Assembly (NCBI RefSeq): GCF_014692675.1
Contig: NZ_JABFCZ010000028.1
Span: 1 to 64,000 of the forward strand
DNA length: 64,000 nucleotides
Source of the DNA: Roseibium aggregatum
Lineage (GTDB): Bacteria > Pseudomonadota > Alphaproteobacteria > Rhizobiales > Stappiaceae
Direction of reading: 5' to 3'
This document shows positions 15,951-23,948 of this stretch, one piece after another. The position numbers were made by a program, and so were the translations under genes. Positions within the stretch are counted from its first letter, which is position 1; the number at the start of each line of letters is the position of its first letter. A model generated the notes under the pieces. It was given only the letters and a program-made list of their open reading frames with translations. It was not told the DNA's origin and ran no database searches.

Positions 15951-16712
15951 ATGCTGAGCCGCTCGCTCTATCTGAAAATCCTGTCCGCCGTGGTCGTCTT
16001 CGGTGCCTGGGAAATTGCCGGGCGGATACCGGTCAGCTATGCCTTTCCGACCTTCCTTGAATCCATGGCCGCTCTTGGCCGCATGGCTTTCGACGGCACG
16101 CTTTACACGGCCTATGTGGAGACGCTGAAACCGCTCGTGGTCGGCGTGTCCATCTCCGCCTTCATCGGCATCGGCCTCGGGCTGTGGATCGGGCTGAGCC
16201 GGGCGTTCGACTGGCTGTTCTCGCCGATCTTCATCGTCATGCAGGCCGCGCCCCTGGCGGCGCTGATCCCGCTGCTGGTCATGGCCTACGGCATCGGACT
16301 GACGTCGAAGGTGTTCGTGGTCTGCATCATGGCCATGCCGGTCATCGTGCTGAACACGGCCGGCGCCGTTCGCAACACGCCGGTTTCGCTGAAGGAAATG
16401 GGCCGGTCGTTCCTGGGCTCCAAGTCCGACATCATTCTCAAGATCATCATCCCGTCGGCCTCGCCGGTGATCTTTTCGGGTCTTCGCCTCGGCATCTCGG
16501 CCGGTTTCATCGGAGCGATCCTGGCGGAATTGAAAATCACGCCGACAGGAGTGGGCGACATCATCACCTACAGCCGTTCGATTGCGGACTATCCCAGCAT
16601 GTACGCCGCAATCTTCTCCATCATCCTGCTCGCAATTCTGTTCCTGAATCTGCTTGAGCGCGTCGAAGTCTACCTGTTTGAAGGAAATGTCCGTGGTTAT
16701 GCCTCAGATTAA
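15951..16712 (+). CDS. ABC transporter permease (SsuC/TauC-like), first of two
   Basis: This 253-residue inner-membrane permease has about six hydrophobic segments. The EAA loop that touches the ATPase appears as EMGRSFLGSKSDIILKIIIPSASPVI around residues 150-175. The 3' end overlaps the ATPase gene by 26 bases. The cassette has two different permease genes flanking the ATPase gene, which suggests a heterodimeric channel; most SsuABC systems use one permease twice. Confidence 0.88.
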   Translation: MLSRSLYLKILSAVVVFGAWEIAGRIPVSYAFPTFLESMAALGRMAFDGTLYTAYVETLKPLVVGVSISAFIGIGLGLWIGLSRAFDWLFSPIFIVMQAAPLAALIPLLVMAYGIGLTSKVFVVCIMAMPVIVLNTAGAVRNTPVSLKEMGRSFLGSKSDIILKIIIPSASPVIFSGLRLGISAGFIGAILAELKITPTGVGDIITYSRSIADYPSMYAAIFSIILLAILFLNLLERVEVYLFEGNVRGYASD

Positions 16713-17499
16713 GGAAGTCGCCGGCCAGGCCGGAGAAAGCCCCGTGGACAATGCCGTGGTCGCGCGCGGCGTTTCCAAGACCTACGGCACGGTGGAAGCG
16801 CTCAGGAACCTGTCCCTGGAGTTTCCGCGCGGACAGCTGACGTCCCTGCTCGGCCCGTCAGGTTGCGGGAAGACGACGCTTTTGAAGATCATTGCCGGGC
16901 TTCTGGAGCCGACCTCCGGCGAAATCGAGGTCAACGGCAAGCCGGTCAAGGGGCCGGGACCGGACCGGGCCTTCGTGTTCCAGGATTTTGCCCTGATGCC
17001 CTGGGCCAGCGTGATCCGCAATGTGGCCTTCGGCCTCGAACTGCGCGGCGTCGCCAAATCCGAGCGCGAGGCGATTGCCGAGAAATACATCAGGGAAGTC
17101 GGCCTTTCCGGCTTCGAGAAGGCCTATCCGCATGAACTTTCCGGCGGCATGCGCCAGCGTGTCGGACTGGCCCGCGCGCTCTCGGTGGACGCCGACGTCC
17201 TCTTGATGGACGAACCGTTTTCGGCCGTCGACGAGCAGACCCGGCGAAAGTTCCAGGAGGACCTGCTGCGCCTCGTCGAGAACGAGAGCAAGACCTTCAT
17301 CTTCGTCACTCATTCGATCGAGGAAGCGGTCTATGTGTCGGACCAGATCGCCATCCTGCTGCCGCGCCCGAGCCGGGTGTCGGAGATCATCCGTCCCGGC
17401 GGCTTCCGCCAGAAGGGCGCCGATGCCATCCGCCGGGATCCGGAGTATCTGGATATCGTCGACCGGATCTGGGCCTCCCTGCGCAGCTACGTGGACTAG
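16687..17499 (+). CDS. ABC transporter ATP-binding protein (SsuB/TauB-like)
   Basis: This is a ~270-residue ATPase with Walker A GPSGCGKTT, Q-loop VFQDFALMPW, signature LSGGMRQRV, Walker B VLLMDEPF and H-loop VTHSIEEAV. Start codons at 16687 (ATG), 16693 (GTG) and 16699 (ATG) are all possible; AAGGA at 16681 fits the later starts better. It sits between the two permease genes, overlapping the first and 9 bases before the second. Confidence 0.9.
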   Translation: MSVVMPQIKEVAGQAGESPVDNAVVARGVSKTYGTVEALRNLSLEFPRGQLTSLLGPSGCGKTTLLKIIAGLLEPTSGEIEVNGKPVKGPGPDRAFVFQDFALMPWASVIRNVAFGLELRGVAKSEREAIAEKYIREVGLSGFEKAYPHELSGGMRQRVGLARALSVDADVLLMDEPFSAVDEQTRRKFQEDLLRLVENESKTFIFVTHSIEEAVYVSDQIAILLPRPSRVSEIIRPGGFRQKGADAIRRDPEYLDIVDRIWASLRSYVD

Positions 17500-17508
17500 G
17501 GGGACGCG

Positions 17509-18261
17509 ATGACGGTGTTCGGTTACAGGCTGCCTGCCATGTCGTCGCTGATCCTGTGGGGGATCCTTTGGGAGATCGTCGGCCGGTCGGGCCTGACCTT
17601 CTTCATCCCGCCCCTGTCGGACGTCTTCTCCACCCTGATATCGGTGATCGGCACCAAGCCTTTCCTGAAGGCGCTCAGCGAAACGGCCTACGCCTTCAGC
17701 ATGGGGGTGCTTGCGTCTATCCTGATCGGCATTCCGGTCGGCATCCTCATGGGCAAGAACCGGCTTCTGGATGAATTGCTGCTGCCCTGGGTCAACATGT
17801 TCCTGAGCGCGCCGCTGACCGCCCTGGTGCCGGTCCTGATGGTGCTGTTCGGCTTCGGCATGAAGTCGATCATCATCACCACGACGCTGTTTGCGATCTG
17901 GATCATCATCCTGAATGCGCGCGCCGGCGTCATGCAGATCAACCGCTCGCTGGTCGAGATGGCAAGATGCTATGGCGCTACGCCGCTGGTCGCCTTCTAC
18001 AAGATCTATTTCTGGGCCGCGCTTCCTGAAATCCTGGCAGGCGTCCGGATCGGCGTGATCCGCGCCGTGAAGGGCGTGATCATCGGCCAGCTCCTGATTT
18101 CCATCGTCGGCTTCGGCGCCCTGTTCGAGCTATACGCCAACAACTTCCTGATGGCTCATTTCTGGGCGGTGCTCCTGGTGCTGTTCGCCCTCGCCTTCAC
18201 CGTGTCGGAGATCCTCGCCTACCTGGAGCGCCGGGTGTCCTATTACGCCGCCAGCCGGTAA
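17509..18261 (+). CDS. ABC transporter permease (SsuC/TauC-like), second of two
   Basis: This 250-residue permease has the EAA loop SLVEMARCYGATPLVAFYKI around residue 150. It is only distantly similar to the permease at 15951 (for instance GIPVGILMGKNRLLDELLLP), so the two are not a recent duplication. The ATG at 17509 follows GGGGGA. It ends the importer operon. Confidence 0.88.
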   Translation: MTVFGYRLPAMSSLILWGILWEIVGRSGLTFFIPPLSDVFSTLISVIGTKPFLKALSETAYAFSMGVLASILIGIPVGILMGKNRLLDELLLPWVNMFLSAPLTALVPVLMVLFGFGMKSIIITTTLFAIWIIILNARAGVMQINRSLVEMARCYGATPLVAFYKIYFWAALPEILAGVRIGVIRAVKGVIIGQLLISIVGFGALFELYANNFLMAHFWAVLLVLFALAFTVSEILAYLERRVSYYAASR

Positions 18262-18284
18262 GACCGGAAGCCGGGGACCCGGCT

Positions 18285-19193
18285 TCAGTCCGGGCCTTTT
18301 CCCTTGCCTTCCATCTCGCGGATGAGCGCGCGCGCCTCGTCACCTTCGGGGATCGGGCGCCCGCTGTCGCGCCACTCGACCGCCGGTTTGAATCCCTCCG
18401 TCTGGGCGTAGCGGCGGAACCAGAGACCTTCCGGATTGTGACGGGTGATGCCGTCAAAGACGGTCGCCATGGTCTGGGACTGTTCCAGACCCATGGTCAG
18501 CATCACCTGGTTTACCACCAGCTTGTGCATGGCCAGATGTCCGCGCGGTACGCCGGCAATGCGCGCGGCGAGCTTCTGCGCCGCGGCGTCGAGATCGGAG
18601 GCGGGGACGACCACATTGGCCAGCCCCCACTCGCCGGCGGTCGTGCCGGTGATCACGTCGCCGGTGAACATCAGTTGCTTGGCGCGCGCCGGGCCGAGGC
18701 GGTAGGTCCACATCGCCGTGGTCGGACAGCCCCACACCCGTGTCGGCATGTAGCCGATCCGGGCATCTTCGGCCATGACCAGCAGGTCGCAGCAAAGCGC
18801 AATATCGCTGCCGCCGGCGACCGCGGCCCCGTGAACCTTGGCGATCGTCGGCTTGGTACAGCGCCACAGGCTCATGAAGTCTTCCGTGTTGCGCTTCATG
18901 CAGGCGTAGTCGACCATCGGGTCCCAGGGCTGGCTTTCCTGCTGGCACGGATGTTCGGCGTCATTCTCCGCGTAGGCGACGAGGTCGTAGCCGCCGCAAA
19001 ATCCCTTGCCCGCGCCTTCCACGACAATGACGTGAACGTCGTCATTCTCCTGCGCCCATTCGACGGCGGCGCGGATTTCACGCGGCGTGTCGTCGGTGAT
19101 GGCATTGAGCCGCTCCGGCCTGTTCAGAAGCAGCCGCGCAATGCGCGGCTCGCCCGGGTCCTGGTCGATACGTAGTGTCTTGAACTCCGGCAT
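18285..19193 (-). CDS. Enoyl-CoA hydratase/isomerase (crotonase) family protein
   Basis: This 302-residue crotonase-fold protein handles CoA thioesters. The first oxyanion segment GAGKGFCGGYDLVAY (about 60-75) and the second, VHGAAVAGGSDIALCCDLLV (about 120-140), are conserved; the usual Glu of hydratases after AVAGG is replaced (GGSDIALCCD), so the reaction may be isomerase, hydrolase or lyase. The start at 19193 has GGGGAGGAG directly upstream; the longer frame to 19307 has no such site. It converges on the ABC importer, which suggests use of the imported compound after CoA activation. Confidence 0.85.
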   Translation of the reverse strand: MPEFKTLRIDQDPGEPRIARLLLNRPERLNAITDDTPREIRAAVEWAQENDDVHVIVVEGAGKGFCGGYDLVAYAENDAEHPCQQESQPWDPMVDYACMKRNTEDFMSLWRCTKPTIAKVHGAAVAGGSDIALCCDLLVMAEDARIGYMPTRVWGCPTTAMWTYRLGPARAKQLMFTGDVITGTTAGEWGLANVVVPASDLDAAAQKLAARIAGVPRGHLAMHKLVVNQVMLTMGLEQSQTMATVFDGITRHNPEGLWFRRYAQTEGFKPAVEWRDSGRPIPEGDEARALIREMEGKGKGPD

Positions 19194-19555
19194 GGCGGTC
19201 TCCTCCCCTGTGGCCTTTTGGGTCCCATGAAAGGAGATCGGGGGACGTCCGGCAAGGTGTGTTTTCCGCCTGCTACGGCAATCTTTACAAGGCGTGATGC
19301 GGAGCACCGGGGCGCTGCCCCGGAAAAGATGCGATTAGCCGTGGATCATTTCCCGGTTTTTCCGTTGACACCTACCGCCGCTCGCAATCTGCAAGATATT
19401 ATCGATTGGTTAATGACTGTCCCGGTATGAGTTGGAATGACCCGATCATACGAAACGTTCGGCGGTGAACAGAGATTGAAAGCAGATAGGGTTGCCGCAT
19501 TCGGCCGGAGATGTCCGGACCACCTGTTCGCCTGGAACATCTCGGCGAGGCAGTG
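19194..19555. other. Divergent intergenic region between crotonase and radical SAM genes
   Basis: No gene or known RNA is recognised in these 360 bases. TTGACA occurs at 19365-19370 on the plus strand, but the nearest AT-rich -10-like sequences (GATATTATC near 19395-19403) lie too far for a standard promoter. An ORF start at 19511 upstream of the radical SAM gene lacks a properly spaced ribosome site. Confidence 0.4.
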
Positions 19556-21292
19556 ATGAATTTTGTCGCTCCAACAAGCTTTCCGGAAACGCTCGGGCCC
19601 AACGCGCTGAAAGGCGTGAAGGTGCTCTTTATCAACATGCCCATTCGCGAGCAGGCCCGGCCGAACAATCCGCCGGTGGGGCCCGCGCTGCTGGCAGGCC
19701 GCCTGCGCGAATACGGCGCAGAGCCCAATATCGTCGATCTCAACATCTACCGCATCCAGGATGAAGAAGCCGCCCGGCGCGGACTGGAGTTCGGCCGCTC
19801 GTTGACCTTCGCCGAGGCGCGTGCGCTGCTTGCGCGCACCCTGGACAAGATCGGCCCGCAGCATGTGATCGGCATGTCCGGCCTGATCACCACGCTGACG
19901 TGGCAGACGGAAGTGGCCAAGATCATCCGGGACCTGGATCCGGACGCCATGCTGGCCAGCGGCGGCGGCCTTGCGACCCAGTTCCGCACCACCCTCTTCG
20001 ACTGGATCCCCGAACTCGACGCCGTGTCCCACAGCGAGGGCGACGACGTCATCCTGAAGATGGCGCTCGACGCCAAGACCATCCGCGATCTCGGGTTCGA
20101 CCGCGCCGAAAAATCCGGCCGTCTGGCGCCCTATTTCCACGATACGAAGAACGGCCGCCCGCGGTTCTTCTATCAGGGCTACCGGACGGCGGATCTCGAT
20201 GCCCTGCCGTGGCCGGCCTACGACCTTCTCAAGGAAGACGTCGACGGCTTGCCGGTGATGGAGATCTATCTGAACACGCCGGTGTGGGGCGGGTCGGCCA
20301 AGAACAGCTCAGCGACCAGCTTCGACATGCCGCGCAGCATCTCGACCATTTCCAGCCGCGGCTGCCCGTTTGCCTGCAAGTTCTGCTTCCGCGGCGGCCA
20401 GGGCGAGCGCAACTACGGTGTGCGCAGCGCGCAGAACATCGCCGACGAGTTCCTGCACTACAGGGACTGCTACGGCGTGGAGTTCATCGCCCTGCTGGAC
20501 GACAATTTCATGGTGAGCCCGAAACGGATCACCGAGCTTGCCGATATCCTGGAACCCTATGCCCGCGACGGCAAGCTGCAGTGGGGCACCCACGGCCGGC
20601 TGGACGAGGCCGCCGACCTTCGTCCCGACCGCAACGGCGGCTACAAGAAGGCGGACGTGCGCCGGGTCGACGAAATGGCGCGCGCCGGCTGCGTCTATAT
20701 CGGCTTCGGCGCGGAATCCGCCTCCGCCCGCACGCTCGACGCCATGGGCAAGGGCGGCTTCATGCTCTCCAACGGCATTACCAAAATCAACGGCTACGAA
20801 TTCCCGCTGACCATGGTGGAAGGCATCCGCAACACCTATGCGTCCGGAATTCACGGCAACTGCACCTGGATCATGGGCTACCCGGGCGAGACCCTTCCCG
20901 ATCTCCAGACCAGCATCGCCTTTATCCGCTGGCAGGAGGAGGAAATTTCCAGGGGCCTGACGCCGGGATCGGCAGAGCACACAAAGGCGCTCGCCTCGAT
21001 CAACAAGGCGCTCTTCACCGCCACCGCCTATCCGGGCACGGAAATGTTCCAGGCACCGAAGGTGATGGCCTCGCTCGGTGAGGTGTTCGGCCTGACCTTC
21101 GATGCGAAGACGAAGCAGCCGGTGGCCGACGAGAACTACCGCAAATACGTGCTGGAGCTGAATGACGCGAGCAAGTTGATCGCCAACAGCGACGGCCGCC
21201 CCCTGAACTACAGCGACATGCCGGACGATCAGTTTGTTGAGGTCCGGTCGATGCTGGATGCCGGAAAACTGGACGAAGTGCTGAGCCTGTGA
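19556..21292 (+). CDS. Radical SAM enzyme with N-terminal B12-binding-like domain
   Basis: This 578-residue enzyme has an N-terminal domain that resembles the B12-binding Rossmann fold of class B radical SAM proteins (VKVLFINMPIREQARPNN, LLAGRLREYGAEPNIVDLN, ASGGGLATQF). The [4Fe-4S] motif CPFACKFC gives Cys270, Cys274 and Cys277; FIALLDDNFMVSP and GFGAESASARTLDAM fit the Elp3-type TIM barrel, and WIMGYPGET is the typical late-barrel motif. The start at 19556 follows GCGAGG; 19511 has poor spacing. Its stop overlaps the next gene's start (TGATG), so the two proteins are made together. Substrate unknown; a carbohydrate or nucleotide-sugar precursor is suggested by the partner. The usual D-x-H-x-x-G cobalamin motif is not visible, so B12 binding is uncertain. 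Confidence 0.8.
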   Translation: MNFVAPTSFPETLGPNALKGVKVLFINMPIREQARPNNPPVGPALLAGRLREYGAEPNIVDLNIYRIQDEEAARRGLEFGRSLTFAEARALLARTLDKIGPQHVIGMSGLITTLTWQTEVAKIIRDLDPDAMLASGGGLATQFRTTLFDWIPELDAVSHSEGDDVILKMALDAKTIRDLGFDRAEKSGRLAPYFHDTKNGRPRFFYQGYRTADLDALPWPAYDLLKEDVDGLPVMEIYLNTPVWGGSAKNSSATSFDMPRSISTISSRGCPFACKFCFRGGQGERNYGVRSAQNIADEFLHYRDCYGVEFIALLDDNFMVSPKRITELADILEPYARDGKLQWGTHGRLDEAADLRPDRNGGYKKADVRRVDEMARAGCVYIGFGAESASARTLDAMGKGGFMLSNGITKINGYEFPLTMVEGIRNTYASGIHGNCTWIMGYPGETLPDLQTSIAFIRWQEEEISRGLTPGSAEHTKALASINKALFTATAYPGTEMFQAPKVMASLGEVFGLTFDAKTKQPVADENYRKYVLELNDASKLIANSDGRPLNYSDMPDDQFVEVRSMLDAGKLDEVLSL

Positions 21293-22053
21293 TGAAGAAG
21301 AATATCGTCGCGATGATCCCGGCCCGGTCGGGAAGCCAGGGTCTGCCGGACAAGAACATTCAGATGCTGAACGGCATCCCCCTTGTCGCGCACAGCATCC
21401 TGCCGGCCCTCGACTGCCCGGATATTGCGGCGACCTATCTGAACAGCGACAGCCAGCAGTATCTGAATATCGGCGCCTCCTTCGGCGCGCAGACTTACTT
21501 TCGGCCGGACACGCTCGCCTGCCATGTTTCGACCATGCAGGCGGTCATCGCCGATTTCATCGAGGCGCTCAGGACAATGGGCGAGGCGGTGGACGCGGTT
21601 CTGGTGCTCTACCCGACCTATCCGTTCCGCACGGCCAAACAGCTTTCGGACATCATCGCCTTTTACAATGCGGCCGAGGACTGCAGCAGCGTCGTCGGCT
21701 TCAAGACGCCTGACACCCATCCCTTCCTGTGCGCCAACCTGTCGGACAATGGCGAGATCGCGTCTTATGTGGACTACGATCCGAACCGGTATTACCGGCG
21801 CCAGGACTATCCGGCATGCTTCGAGTTCACTGCCTGGGCGATGATCGTCAACGCCGATCACATCAATGATCTGAACGCCTACCTGATTGGCCCGGGCTCC
21901 CGCGGCTTCCGCGTGCCCGACGACGTCAAGGTGGTCGATATCGACACCATCCACGACTTCCACTACGCGGAATTCCTGGTCGAAAAAGGCTACGTCAAGG
22001 CTTATGGCGGCCAGTCCTTCGCCGGCCGTCCGCTGACGGTGAAGACCGGCTGA
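21292..22053 (+). CDS. CMP-acylneuraminate synthetase-like cytidylyltransferase
   Basis: This 253-residue protein has the NeuA/KdsB nucleotidyltransferase fold. MIPARSGSQGLPDKNIQMLNG is the CTP-binding loop with Arg, Ser, Gly and Lys/Asn of the R-S-G-S-K-G-(I/L)-x-x-K-N consensus (Lys after GS is Gln here). LYPTYPFRTAKQL matches the L-x-P-T-S-P-x-R motif. By family it would transfer CMP onto a nonulosonic or other keto-sugar acid, or an alcohol. It is translationally coupled to the radical SAM enzyme. No sialic acid synthase (NeuB) is nearby, so the sugar acid is unlikely to be an ordinary sialic acid made here. Confidence 0.8.
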   Translation: MKKNIVAMIPARSGSQGLPDKNIQMLNGIPLVAHSILPALDCPDIAATYLNSDSQQYLNIGASFGAQTYFRPDTLACHVSTMQAVIADFIEALRTMGEAVDAVLVLYPTYPFRTAKQLSDIIAFYNAAEDCSSVVGFKTPDTHPFLCANLSDNGEIASYVDYDPNRYYRRQDYPACFEFTAWAMIVNADHINDLNAYLIGPGSRGFRVPDDVKVVDIDTIHDFHYAEFLVEKGYVKAYGGQSFAGRPLTVKTG

Positions 22054-22089
22054 GCGGTTCGGACTGCTGACAAAATCCGCCCTCTCCAT

Positions 22090-22222
22090 CGTCATCCCGG
22101 AAAAGCCGACAGGCTTTATCCGGGACCGGCGAGCCTGTGCGTTTCCTGTCAGGTTCGGACTGTCCCCTAAGACACCCCGGCTCCCCGGTCCCGGCTCTCC
22201 GCTTCGCTGCGGCCGGGATGAC
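22090..22222. repeat. RIME-like palindromic intergenic repeat, copy 1
   Basis: The element opens with GTCATCCCGG and closes with GGCCGGGATGAC. Inside it are CCGGGACCGG, CCCGGCTCC and CGCTTCGCTGCGG. A diverged copy lies at 63425-63552 with the same order of blocks. This is the build of Rhizobiales RIME/RUP mosaic elements, found between genes and able to fold into long hairpins in RNA. Confidence 0.7.
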
Positions 22223-22270
22223 GCCGAAAGAAAGTCATGAATCTAGAGCTTGCTCAGCGTCGGCGAGGCT

Positions 22271-22789
22271 TTATTCCGCCAGATTGAGATCCGCCATCAT
22301 GTCGGCGGCGGTGGCCTGAAGCGCTTCGCTCAGCTCCGTCGGCTCCATGCCGTCGGGAAGGCGCAGGTCGGCGGTGGCCTTGAACAGGCGCTCGCCCGAC
22401 ATGGAGCCGGCGACGACGGCCGTTTCCAGATGTTCGATGCTGACGCCATACCGCGTCAGCACATGGGTGATCTTGCGCAGGATGCCGGGGTGATCCTGTG
22501 AGACCAGGTCGAGATGGGCGGCCTTGCCGGCAGGCTGCTCGTTGCTGTGCACATCCGAGCGCAGGGTAATGGCGATCCCGTCGGTCAGCAGGCTGTCGAA
22601 ATGGGCATGCAGGTTGTCGATTGCGTCGTCCTGGATCTCGACGCTGACAATCCCGGCGAACTCGCCGCCCAGGCGTGCCATCGAGCTCTCCACCCAGTTT
22701 CCACCCGCCTGCGCGATGGCATCCGCCAGACGCTCGACAAGGCCCGGACGGTCCTGTGCAATCACAGTAAAAACCAGGTGGTTCAGCAT
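22271..22789 (-). CDS. Two-ACT-domain protein (GcvR-like)
   Basis: This 172-residue protein consists of two ACT domains. The first starts LVFTVIAQDRPGLVERLADA, the second LDLVSQDHPGILRKITHVL; both carry the D-(R/H)-P-G-(L/I) turn of amino-acid-binding ACT repeats. This two-ACT structure matches GcvR, which represses the glycine cleavage system in E. coli, but in alphaproteobacteria its target is not settled and no gcv gene is present here. The RIME-like repeat lies just past its 3' end. Confidence 0.85.
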   Translation of the reverse strand: MLNHLVFTVIAQDRPGLVERLADAIAQAGGNWVESSMARLGGEFAGIVSVEIQDDAIDNLHAHFDSLLTDGIAITLRSDVHSNEQPAGKAAHLDLVSQDHPGILRKITHVLTRYGVSIEHLETAVVAGSMSGERLFKATADLRLPDGMEPTELSEALQATAADMMADLNLAE

Positions 22790-22884
22790 GCGCGTTCCTT
22801 TTCACGATCTACGGGTGCGAAACCGCTAACACGGCTCGGCACACTACTAGATTACCAAAATTCCTGACAGACAATGAAAGGTTG

Positions 22885-23298
22885 TCAATCTTTTGACGCC
22901 ACCAGATCGAAGACCGGGTCCACGGGCACCTGCATGGCAGTGACCAGATGGTTGGTCTTGGCGGCCAGCGATACGATTTTCATAAGCTCTGCGTACTGGG
23001 CGTCGGTCATGCCCTTGGCCCGGGCGCTCGCCGTATGCGAGTGCACGCAATAGGAACAGGCATTGGCGACAGAAACCGCGATATAGATCATCTCCTGGGT
23101 CAGGGGGTCCAGCTCCCCGGGAGTGGCCATGACGCCCTTGACCTCTTCCCAGGTCGCCTTCAGCAGAGGCCCGTCCACGGCAAGAGCTCGCCAGAAATTG
23201 TTGATGAAGTCGGTTTTCCGGGTCGCCCGGATATCGGCGAAGACTTCTGCGACGAGACCGGACGCTTCTTCATCCGAGACAAGCTTGACGGTGGACAT
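22885..23298 (-). CDS. Carboxymuconolactone decarboxylase / AhpD-like protein
   Basis: This 137-residue all-helical protein of the AhpD-like superfamily contains the redox motif ANACSYCVHSH (C-x2-C-x3-H) near residues 83-93, preceded by a conserved Glu (QEMIYIAVSV). Such proteins are peroxidase reductants or alkylhydroperoxide-type stress enzymes. The start at 23298 follows AGAGGAAACG; the extended start at 23316 is less likely. It is monocistronic by spacing. Confidence 0.85.
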   Translation of the reverse strand: MSTVKLVSDEEASGLVAEVFADIRATRKTDFINNFWRALAVDGPLLKATWEEVKGVMATPGELDPLTQEMIYIAVSVANACSYCVHSHTASARAKGMTDAQYAELMKIVSLAAKTNHLVTAMQVPVDPVFDLVASKD

Positions 23299-23699
23299 GA
23301 GCGTTTCCTCTGGCATTCAAATCGGTTGTCCCATTCCATCCGCCCCGCCTTCGCAGCGCAAGCCCCATGGTGCCGCGGTCTTTTGGCGCAATGCACCCTG
23401 TGGACCTTCGGCTGACAGGACGCTCTCATACTTTTTCCTGTCGGATTGACGCTTGATCCGCAAACCGCGCTCCTCTAGCTTGGCCGCCACTGGACGGCGT
23501 CCCCTGGAGGGACTGAAAGCGATTCCGGTGACGGTTGACCCATTTCGGGGACCCAGTCCGGAGCTGTCGACGTTGATACCCTGCCCGGTCCGTCGGATCG
23601 GAATATTGTGTATTTGGCGCCCGCTTTCTCCCCCCTCGCCGGACGCCAGAAAAATCACGGCTCCAACGCCGTTGCGACAAAGACGAGGGAGACTTTCCA
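23299..23699. other. Upstream region of the cobalamin operon; no riboswitch confidently recognised
   Basis: No gene is supported; minus-strand frames here lack family motifs. Near 23489 GCCACTGG occurs and near 23566 AGTCCGGAG resembles the first half of a B12 box, but the box is not completed at that point and the usual upstream core is absent, so I do not call a cobalamin riboswitch. GAGGGAGA at 23686-23693 is the ribosome site of the next gene. Confidence 0.4.
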
Positions 23700-23948
23700 A
23701 TGTTGAAGATTGCCGGAGCCTTATCCGCAACGATCCTGCCGCTGCTGCCCTCGATTGCCCATGCCCATGGCGGTCATCTCGGCGAACTTGCCGGTCATTC
23801 CCACTGGGCGGGTGTCGCGGCCATTGCCGGGGCGGCCCTTGTCGCAGGGATCGTCGCCCTCAAGGATCGCAAGAAAAAAGACACGGCGGAAAAGCCGGAT
23901 GCGGAAGCGGAGACCGCAGGTGAGACCGAGGCCGAGGCCGCACAATGA
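23700..23948 (+). CDS. Small His-rich exported/membrane protein (DUF6732-like)
   Basis: This 82-residue protein has a signal peptide or first membrane segment (LKIAGALSATILPLLPSIAHA), a His-rich linker HAHGGHLGELAGHSHW, a second membrane segment WAGVAAIAGAALVAGIVAL and an acidic, Lys-rich cytoplasmic tail. The layout is that of small proteins placed directly upstream of cbiX in alphaproteobacteria, resembling DUF6732 as I remember it. The histidines suggest cobalt or nickel handling at the membrane before chelation; that role is inferred from position only. Its stop overlaps cbiX. Confidence 0.65.
   Translation: MLKIAGALSATILPLLPSIAHAHGGHLGELAGHSHWAGVAAIAGAALVAGIVALKDRKKKDTAEKPDAEAETAGETEAEAAQ

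Noticed and set aside
23440..23620. Possible cobalamin riboswitch upstream of the cbiX operon (GCCACTGG near 23489, AGTCCGGAG near 23566, ACCCTGCC near 23588)
   Set aside because: The B12 box would need an extra 13 bases in its middle and the upstream core (the CCGCAAC-type loop) is only vaguely similar. A covariance search (Rfam RF00174) on 23299-23699 would settle it; a significant hit would reverse this rejection.
23317..23730. 137-residue minus-strand frame before the cobalamin operon
   Set aside because: It overlaps the start of the small His-rich gene, lacks a ribosome site and shows no recognisable domain.
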